Positions 7,258 through 12,082 of a stretch of DNA of 12,082 nucleotides are shown piece by piece. A program made the translations under genes and the position numbers. Every line of letters begins with the position of its first letter. The stretch's first letter is position 1. This stretch comes from Robiginitomaculum sp. (lineage in GTDB: Bacteria > Pseudomonadota > Alphaproteobacteria > Caulobacterales > Maricaulaceae): contig JAESQI010000082.1 of NCBI GenBank assembly GCA_016765255.1, positions 1-12,082 on the forward strand. The letters run 5' to 3'. The notes beneath the pieces are model-generated. The model did not search any database and was not told where the DNA came from. It saw only the letters and a program-made list of their open reading frames with translations.

Positions 7258-8022
7258 ATGGTTTTAAAAAAAATGCGGGCATTCGTGTACGGGGTTTTGG
7301 CCCTAACACTGGCAATTCCGACCGCTTCATGTCAGGAAAATCTGACTTTGGATGGTGCTCACACCAAAATGCAAATATATATAACTCAACTTGGTGACTG
7401 TTCCAATATTAGCATCGCATTGGGAGAGGAAAGTATTGTTATAACGGGCGCCACACCGTCTTTGGAGACGTTCCAATCTGGTTTGCCAAAATCTGACTGG
7501 ATAGATTACAGGAAAGTTGTGCAAGTTCCAGACACTGTATGTGCATTCATTCGCGAGTTTAAGCCTCTTGAACGGGTAAATGACGGCAGTAAATTATCAA
7601 TCACTGGCCCTGGACGGAAAAGCGTTGCGTCAGAAAAGTCACGAAAATCCATGACAATCAGCTTCAATTTTGACGAAAACCTAGCCTTTAACAAAATGTA
7701 TTATTTGGAATGGTCGCCAGTAGGGATCATACAAGAAGTTGTAGACCTCAAGAATAACAATAGCTTAAAGGCTAGCTTTGGGAGTACAATCATACCTTTG
7801 TCTCAGGACGAAACTGCTTATGCCCTCGCCCATGAGGATTATGGACGAATCAAATTAAGCGGGTTTGGGCCGAAATTATTTGCCATGGTTCAGAGCAGCT
7901 CTAAAGTAAAACTTGATACCAGCTCGCCAGAACATTGGTTAAGCTCGATACAGTCTGAGATATCAGCTGGCAAAGACATTGAAATCTCGGCAAGTTGGCT
8001 GGAGTTATACCCTAAAAGATAA
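7258..8022 (+). CDS. Small secreted or lipoprotein-like protein of unknown function
   Basis: I do not recognise this family. The frame is open from 7177, but the ATG at 7258 is chosen because GAGGG stands five bases before it and it begins a good signal sequence: MVLKKMRAF, then the hydrophobic VYGVLALTLAI, then PTASC followed by QEN. TASC is a poor lipobox (Thr at -3), so Cys25 could be a lipidated residue, or the protein could be cut by the ordinary signal peptidase. The mature part, about 230 residues, has two more cysteines (in GDCSNIS and DTVCAF) that could form a disulfide, alternating beta-type segments, and no transmembrane helix. It lies 190 bases after the CHAT gene on the same strand and converges on the decarboxylase. 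Its export suggests a role with the adhesin and CHAT proteins, for example as an inhibitor, chaperone or anchor, but nothing in the sequence shows this. Confidence 0.65.
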   Translation: MVLKKMRAFVYGVLALTLAIPTASCQENLTLDGAHTKMQIYITQLGDCSNISIALGEESIVITGATPSLETFQSGLPKSDWIDYRKVVQVPDTVCAFIREFKPLERVNDGSKLSITGPGRKSVASEKSRKSMTISFNFDENLAFNKMYYLEWSPVGIIQEVVDLKNNNSLKASFGSTIIPLSQDETAYALAHEDYGRIKLSGFGPKLFAMVQSSSKVKLDTSSPEHWLSSIQSEISAGKDIEISASWLELYPKR

Positions 8023-8073
8023 CCTCCCATATATGAAATTCGAGATATTGCCCATGAGTGCGCTGTGGCTTGA

Positions 8074-9438
8074 TTACAGCCTCGAAAATCTCTTTTGAGT
8101 CAATATTGAAATTGCCCGCTCTATGTCACTATCTGTCGTTCGCCAATTTGATACGGAGAGGCGAAATGCTGGTTTGCCGCGCCACACACTTGTGCCAAAC
8201 CAAACTTTCCCAGTCGCGTTCATTCGGGCCGTAAAATCTGCAGGGGTTTCGTCGCCATTGGTCGTGCATAAGACTTGGTTGAGGACAACATTATTTATGA
8301 CCTGAATACCGTTTTTACCGTCTATTCCCTTGGCAAGCATTTTAGCCTGACGACAATGTCTTTCTACCATATCGGAGACGCCTTGACGGCCCAGTGTTTT
8401 CAGCACGGCCCAGATAGGAATGCCGCGAGCTCGGCGCGAAAATTCCAGTGTCAGGTTTTTTTGCGCATGGGGTTCCGCCGTGGCGTAGACCGCGTCCGCG
8501 TTCAGAGCGCGAGCAAATGCATCTCCGTCTTTAACAATTGCCATGGCGCTATCGTAAGGCGTGTTCAGCCATTTATGGCCGTCTGTCGTCCAGCTATCGG
8601 CTTGCTCTAAGCCTTCAGTGAGGTGGCGGTGGGTTTGCGTCGCTCGGGCCCACAACCCGAACGCCCCGTCAACATGTACCCATGCGCCCGCCTTTTGTGC
8701 TTTTCCAATCAGGGGAATAAACGGATCAAACTCCCCGCTATTCACTTCGCCAGCTTGCAGGCATAAAATTGTATTGCGATCAAGTGGCGGCAAAGTATCG
8801 CTGTCAATCCGGCCCCGCTTGTCCGTTTTCGCAAGGCGAATATGCCGCCGCCCAAAGCCCAAAATTCGCAAGGCTTTGAAAATTGTGATATGGGCAATGT
8901 CGGGTAGTACCACTTTTATTTCAGGAGCGCCGACCAATCCATCATTATCCAAATCCCAATTCTGTCTGGCCAACAGCTCTCGCCTTGCCGCCGCGAAGCA
9001 CGAAAGGCCGCACGCAGTTGCCGATGTACCAAACCCAATGGCCGCGCCGCGTGGTAGGTCGAGTATATCCAATACCCAGTCTTTAGCCACGCTTTCCAAT
9101 TTGGCGGCAATTGGTGAGTTTGCATGGGACGACGCACATTGATCCCAAACACTGACCATTCTATCCGCCGCCGCCGCTGCTGGCAAAAGCCCGCCAATAA
9201 CAAAGCCTAAATAGTTCGGCCCAGTCGAAACAGAGGTTGCAGGCGAGCCGAGCATATCGAGCTTTCTCAGCATATCAAATGGATCCGTTGGGTATTCTGG
9301 TAAAGCTTCATCAAATTCACTGAGGGCTGCAATTTGTGACTGATCTGGATAGACATTGCGTGTGCTTACGCTCCGTAAATAATCGGACGCGCGAACATCC
9401 GCCTCTATCATCAAATCATGTTCATCAAGGCTGCTCAT
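8074..9438 (-). CDS. Group II pyridoxal-phosphate-dependent decarboxylase
   Basis: An intact protein of 454 residues of the aromatic-L-amino-acid/glutamate decarboxylase superfamily (fold type I, PLP). In the frame from GTG 9444 the landmarks are: HITIFKALRILG with the cofactor-stacking His185; GEVNSGEFDP; VHVDGAFG with Asp259, which pairs with the pyridine nitrogen; and TTDGHKWLNTPYD with Lys291, the Schiff-base lysine. All catalytic landmarks are present. The preferred start is the ATG at 9438, because GGAAAG precedes it by five bases; the GTG at 9444 would sit on top of that site. The substrate cannot be told from sequence: amines from aromatic amino acids are possible, but many bacterial members of this subgroup are uncharacterised. 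It is cytoplasmic, convergent with the secreted-protein gene (gap 51 bases, no clear terminator), and preceded on its own strand by the terminator at 9574-9610 and the structured RNA. Confidence 0.88.
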   Translation of the reverse strand: MSSLDEHDLMIEADVRASDYLRSVSTRNVYPDQSQIAALSEFDEALPEYPTDPFDMLRKLDMLGSPATSVSTGPNYLGFVIGGLLPAAAAADRMVSVWDQCASSHANSPIAAKLESVAKDWVLDILDLPRGAAIGFGTSATACGLSCFAAARRELLARQNWDLDNDGLVGAPEIKVVLPDIAHITIFKALRILGFGRRHIRLAKTDKRGRIDSDTLPPLDRNTILCLQAGEVNSGEFDPFIPLIGKAQKAGAWVHVDGAFGLWARATQTHRHLTEGLEQADSWTTDGHKWLNTPYDSAMAIVKDGDAFARALNADAVYATAEPHAQKNLTLEFSRRARGIPIWAVLKTLGRQGVSDMVERHCRQAKMLAKGIDGKNGIQVINNVVLNQVLCTTNGDETPADFTARMNATGKVWFGTSVWRGKPAFRLSVSNWRTTDSDIERAISILTQKRFSRL

Positions 9439-9573
9439 GGGCACTTTCCACTTATTTGTTTAAACTGTTCATCGCGCAGCAAAGGCTCGCCCGTTTGAAT
9501 ATATAAACAAAAACGCTTTGTAAGCAAAATGTAAAGTCTGAAAAAGGGAAGTAGTGTGACTGATTTGCGCATA

Positions 9574-9610
9574 AAAAAGAGGTGCATTTCCCCCGAAAGC
9601 ACCTCTTTTT
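9574..9610 (-). terminator. Strong intrinsic terminator, probably bidirectional
   Basis: A perfect 12-bp inverted repeat: AAAAAGAGGTGC (9574-9585) pairs with GCACCTCTTTTT (9599-9610) around a 13-base loop whose ends can pair further. On the minus strand the stem runs into six U; on the plus strand into five. On the minus strand it ends the unit starting near 9768. It lies in the region ahead of the decarboxylase, 136 bases before the ATG at 9438, so it could also act as an attenuator for that gene. Confidence 0.8.
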
Positions 9611-9674
9611 AACTCCAAAACAATTGTCCCACACGGTCACTTGTTTATGGAATTTATCTATATACAGCTATATC

Positions 9675-9752
9675 TTAGATGAACCCCACCGCTGCACGGG
9701 GCGCGTGGCAGGAGTGAGGTTCATGGTTAAGGGCGATAGCCACTAACCTCAT
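9675..9752 (-). CDS. Possible 25-residue leader peptide or small protein
   Basis: On the minus strand an ATG at 9752 opens 25 codons ending in TAA at 9675-9677, spanning the structured segment almost exactly. A purine run (GAGAGA) stands directly before the ATG, rather close for a ribosome binding site. The peptide starts MRLVAIALNHEPHSC and has no marked run of one amino acid that would suggest classical attenuation. The folding potential may explain the segment better than coding does. Confidence 0.2.
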   Translation of the reverse strand: MRLVAIALNHEPHSCHAPRAAVGFI

Positions 9753-9774
9753 TCTCTCTACAATAATAATTCTG

Positions 9775-9803
9775 AATATAAACTAAACAAAAATGAACGG
9801 CAA
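9775..9803 (-). promoter_or_regulatory. Candidate sigma-70-type promoter for the minus-strand RNA
   Basis: On the minus strand TTGCCG (9803-9798) and TATATT (9780-9775) are separated by exactly 17 bases. This predicts a transcript start near 9768, shortly before the structured segment. The surrounding sequence is AT-rich. No start site has been measured, so this rests on the match to consensus only. Confidence 0.45.
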
Positions 9804-9837
9804 TGTCGTCGTATAATTTTGTTTATTCCACGTTCAT

Positions 9838-10488
9838 CTAACCTTTAATATCACGCCAAACACTAGTTATATCAGACAAATTTGGACGCGTACGTTCTGG
9901 CACGGTTTCACTTTGTTCTCCTATATAGATAAAGCCTGCCATTCGCTCACCGTTTGTAAGGCCTAAAACTTTTGCAATATGTGGATCAAACCCGTACCAC
10001 TCGGTCAGCCACTGGGCAGAAAATCCGCTGGCGCGAGCGGCAAGTAACATATTTTGACACACAGCCCCAGCGGAGAGTTCCTGTTCCCATTTTGGCGTAC
10101 CGCGTGAACACTCTTTGGGGCTAGAGACTACGCCGACAACCAAGGGGGCGCGCAAAAACCGACCCTGTTCAAATGCAATGCGAGTCTCGTCCATATTTGG
10201 ACAATCTTGTTTAAACTTGGCCGCGAGGTGTTCCCCAAACTCTGCCCGTACCTTGCCTTGAAAAAGGATGAACCGCCACGGAAATAACTTACGGTGATCA
10301 GGTGCGCGGGCAGCAAGGCGCAAAATCAAATCAAGTTGTTCTTTGTTGGGCCCATCACCGCCCATACATTTGACCATGCCAGAACGCCGCTGCGCCAAAA
10401 ATGTTAAAACTGCTTCTGATGCATGGGCTGGATCTAGGCGTTCATCCGGAGTGGGCGTTTTTATATTCATATTCGTCTCAATTTTCAT
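9838..10488 (-). CDS. Nitroreductase family protein, YdjA-like
   Basis: A protein of 216 residues (or 210 from the second ATG at 10470, preceded by GAGA) of the FMN-dependent nitroreductase superfamily, closest in my reading to the YdjA group, whose E. coli member has 183 residues. The landmarks fit: RRS at 34-36, RAPDHRKLFPWRF at 61-73 (flavin phosphate and ring contacts), RAPLVVGVV near 113-121, KWEQELSAGAVCQNMLLAA near 133-151, QWLTEWYGFDP near 159-169 and ERMAGFIYIG near 181-190. Such enzymes are usually homodimers that reduce nitro compounds, quinones or enones with NAD(P)H; the natural substrate is unknown. It is cytoplasmic, with no signal peptide. It is divergent from the RidA gene, only 56 bases from that gene's chosen start, and its stop lies about 35 bases before the small minus-strand promoter. 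The N-terminus before residue 20 is longer than usual. Confidence 0.88.
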   Translation of the reverse strand: MKIETNMNIKTPTPDERLDPAHASEAVLTFLAQRRSGMVKCMGGDGPNKEQLDLILRLAARAPDHRKLFPWRFILFQGKVRAEFGEHLAAKFKQDCPNMDETRIAFEQGRFLRAPLVVGVVSSPKECSRGTPKWEQELSAGAVCQNMLLAARASGFSAQWLTEWYGFDPHIAKVLGLTNGERMAGFIYIGEQSETVPERTRPNLSDITSVWRDIKG

Positions 10489-10544
10489 TTGCTAAATTTT
10501 CAAAATAAGCCAATTCTATGCCTTCTTAGCAAATGGAGCGCCTT
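10489..10544. promoter_or_regulatory. Divergent promoter region between nitroreductase and RidA genes
   Basis: Only 56 AT-rich bases separate the two divergent starts, so promoters for both must lie here or overlap the genes. I see no convincing -35/-10 pair or operator. GGAG at 10535-10538 is the ribosome binding site that fixes the RidA start at 10545. Confidence 0.4.
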
Positions 10545-11018
10545 ATGAATACTATAGAAAACCGCCTTGAAGCGCTTGGACTTACACTACCAAAACCTGT
10601 TGCGCCCGTTGCCAACTATGTGCCCTTCGTTTTATCTGGTAATCTGGTGTTTATTGCCGGGCAAACATCTGTTCAAATCGACGGGAGCGTGATCACGGGT
10701 CGACTCGGAGAGGACTTAAGTGTTGAGCGTGGGCAAGAGGCCGCCCGTGTGTGCGGGCTAAATCTCATTGCCCAAATGAAATCTGCCTGCGACGGGGATC
10801 TCACCCGCGTAAAACGTATTGTCAAAGTCGGTGGATTTGTCTGTTGTAACTTAGGTCAAACAGCCGTTGATATTCCAAAAATTATCAATGGATGTTCTGA
10901 CTTACTGGTCGAAGTGTTTGGAGACATTGGCAAACATGCGCGCTTTGCTGTCGGGGCTCCGTCCCTACCATTAGATTGCGCCGTTGAAATTGACGCGGTT
11001 GTGGAAATTGACATTTAA
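10545..11018 (+). CDS. RidA (YjgF/YER057c/UK114) family protein
   Basis: A protein of 157 residues. The ATG at 10545 is chosen over the ATG at 10533 because GGAG (10535-10538) sits six bases before it, inside the longer reading. The sequence begins MNTIENRLEALGLTLPKP, followed by ANYVPFVLSGNLVFIAGQ, the usual opening of the longer alphaproteobacterial RidA-like subgroup. The C-terminal block HARFAVGAPSLPLDCAVEID holds Arg133, corresponding to the Arg that binds the substrate carboxylate in RidA, and the conserved Glu of the xVEI motif. RidA proper hydrolyses reactive enamine/imine intermediates from PLP enzymes as a homotrimer; this subgroup (about 155 residues against 128 for E. coli RidA) is not well characterised, so the exact activity is unsure. 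A PLP enzyme (the decarboxylase) lies nearby but is not co-transcribed. It overlaps the start of the next gene, which suggests translational coupling. Confidence 0.9.
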   Translation: MNTIENRLEALGLTLPKPVAPVANYVPFVLSGNLVFIAGQTSVQIDGSVITGRLGEDLSVERGQEAARVCGLNLIAQMKSACDGDLTRVKRIVKVGGFVCCNLGQTAVDIPKIINGCSDLLVEVFGDIGKHARFAVGAPSLPLDCAVEIDAVVEIDI

Positions 11019-12082
11019 CCTCCGCGCATTACATAGCATATCGCAAGTCCCCCGCGAAGCCGGAACGGGCTTTTACCTGCTGCGGCACACAAAGACTATC
11101 ACCCATTTACAGATTGGGACTTTCTCAACGCTTTGGAGATAAGTCGCTCGGTTGGCGAAGGTACGGGTTGGACGCCCTGTCATATCATGCTTGAAGACGA
11201 GCATAAAAACCCCCAAGCTTTTGCGCCCCTTTACCTCAAATCCCATTCCATGGGCGAATATGTCTTTGACCATGCTTGGGCAGATGCGTCCCAGCGAGCA
11301 GGTATTGCCTATTACCCAAAACTGCAATGCGCTGTCCCGTTTACGCCAGCGCGTGGCCCGCGTTTAATCACTAATTCTCCCGAAGCAGAAACCGCCTTGA
11401 TTAAAGCGACCCAACAATTTTGTGACCAGAATAATCTGTCAGGCGTGCACGTAACATTTATTGGTGAACGGCTTCAGTCCCGATTGGCAGCACAAGGGTT
11501 TCTCGCCCGAACAGATAGGCAATTTCATTTTATCAATCGCCGCTATGAAAATTTTGATCAATTTCTCGCAGCCCTCACATCGCGAAAACGCAAGAAAATT
11601 AAAACCGAGCGCAGACGAGCGTGTGAACATGTCACGATCAAACGCCTGCGTGGTGACCAAATTAGCTTTGAAGACTGGGATGCATTTTATAGCTTTTATC
11701 TCGATACGTCCGAGCGTAAATGGGGTCAGGCCTATTTGACCCGTGATTTTTTTCAGGCCATTCACGAAACTATGCGCGACCAAGTCTTACTGATTATGGC
11801 CTATCAAGACGACACCCCTATCGCAGGCGCGCTGAATTTCATTGGCGGCGACGCGCTATATGGTCGGCATTGGGGCGCGTGCAAACATATCCAATTCCTG
11901 CATTTTGAGCTTTGTTATTACCAAGCCATAGAAGCCGCCATTGAAATGGGCTTATCGCGCGTCGAAGCTGGCGCGCAAGGCGAGCATAAACTCGCCCGAG
12001 GCTACGAACCCGTCACCACCTATTCCGCCCACTACCTCGCCCATGCAGGATTAAGGGACGCCGTCGACAATTTCCTATCCAA
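11008..12082 (+). CDS. COG3146/DUF482 GNAT-like (FemAB-like) protein, frameshifted and 3'-partial
   Basis: Continuous sense runs from 11064 to the window edge without a stop: GTGWTPCHIMLEDE, then PLYLKSHSMGEYVFDHAWA, YYPKLQCAVPFTPARGPRL, KRKKIKTERRRA, FYSFYLDTSERKWGQAYL, GALNFIGGDALYGRHWG and GAQGEHKLARGYEP. These are hallmarks of the COG3146/PF04339 family, usually about 380-400 residues, whose members have a GNAT-type fold related to FemAB peptide transferases. No reaction is established to my knowledge. About 358 residues are visible. The first 18 codons lie in another frame (11008-11061) and join the rest if one base is added at 11061/11062, restoring Trp in REAWNGLLPA. The start is uncertain: no ATG exists in that frame after its upstream stop (10972-10974), and TTG at 11008 would overlap the RidA gene by 11 bases. 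The pairing with RidA recurs in alphaproteobacteria as far as I recall. Confidence 0.8.
11056..11066 (+). other. Frameshift point in the GNAT-like gene (one base apparently missing)
   Basis: The sense reading upstream is SISQVPREA and downstream NGLLPAAAHKDYHPF. Inserting T after 11061 gives GAA GCC TGG AAC GGG, that is REAWNG, with the Trp expected near the start of this family. Without it both frames hit nonsense nearby (frame zero has TAG at 11034-11036). Confidence 0.7.

Larger units (their letters stand above)
9574..9768 (-). ncRNA. Candidate structured small RNA or decarboxylase leader (about 195 nt)
   Basis: Between the nitroreductase and the decarboxylase there is no conventional gene over about 400 bases. 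The promoter near 9775-9803 and the terminator at 9574-9610 bracket a segment with strong secondary structure. Stem 1 is ATGAACC (9679-9685) with GGTTCAT (9718-9724), extended by CAC/GTG, CTGC/GCAG and ACG/CGT around a five-base loop at 9699-9703. Stem 2 is GGTTA (9725-9729) with TAACC (9744-9748), with an inner GGC/GCC and a GATA loop. The same segment also carries a 25-codon ORF (9675-9752, minus). I could not match it to tmRNA, SRP RNA, 6S RNA, a tRNA or a riboswitch I know. It may be a free sRNA or a 5' leader. The remaining gene-free bases hold nothing else I can name. Confidence 0.4.

Noticed and set aside
8561..9142. Plus-strand frame of 193 codons opposite the decarboxylase
   Set aside because: It is antisense to a gene with clear catalytic motifs; composition (His, Pro, Arg, Cys) is typical of a shadow frame.
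9452..9640. Minus-strand frame of 62 codons ahead of the decarboxylase
   Set aside because: It runs through the strong terminator, is rich in Phe and Cys without pattern, and has no ribosome binding site.
9640..9768. 6S RNA, tRNA, SRP RNA or a known riboswitch
   Set aside because: No closing long stem of 6S type, no tRNA cloverleaf or T-arm, no SRP tetraloop core, and no riboswitch consensus that I know.
11073..11783. Short frames on both strands in the right-hand end
   Set aside because: They are shadows of the continuous COG3146 reading from 11064 to the edge, which has many family motifs.

Overview
The window looks like part of the chromosome of a marine-type alphaproteobacterium of moderate GC. 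The hints are the RidA and COG3146 acyltransferase-like pair, whose sequences resemble alphaproteobacterial members, and an adhesin C-terminus ending in an FRxNxC-type motif that I associate with the Sphingomonadales, Caulobacterales and Hyphomonadaceae. The placement is an inference from protein style; there is no rRNA or other marker here.

Left half (1-8022, all + strand). A very large repetitive filamentous-haemagglutinin-like adhesin enters from outside the window and ends at 4121. Twenty-eight bases later comes a secreted CHAT-domain (caspase/separase-fold) protein of about 970 residues, ending at 7067. A small secreted or lipoprotein-like protein of unknown function follows (7258-8022). 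Together they look like a surface-protein locus: an exported adhesin, an exported putative cysteine peptidase and an exported accessory protein. The adhesin N-terminus and any two-partner-secretion pore lie outside the window.

Right half (8074-12082). An intact group II PLP-dependent decarboxylase lies on the minus strand, convergent with the left block. Upstream of it, 9439-9837 has no conventional gene, but it holds what looks like a complete minus-strand transcription unit: a promoter, a strongly structured segment that coincides with a 25-codon ORF, and a perfect 12-bp intrinsic terminator. A YdjA-type nitroreductase (minus) follows, divergent from a RidA-family gene (plus) that overlaps a COG3146 GNAT-like gene running off the right edge.

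Main caution: three genes (adhesin, CHAT protein, GNAT-like protein) are each split by what looks like one missing base, at about 2315, 5036-5040 and 11061/11062. The CHAT gene also has ATA where its ribosome binding site and signal peptide call for ATG. Read as single genes, all three make good sense. The four genes 7258-11018 appear intact. Either this assembly has indel errors, as in uncorrected long-read data, or these genes are recently inactivated; the sequence alone cannot decide.
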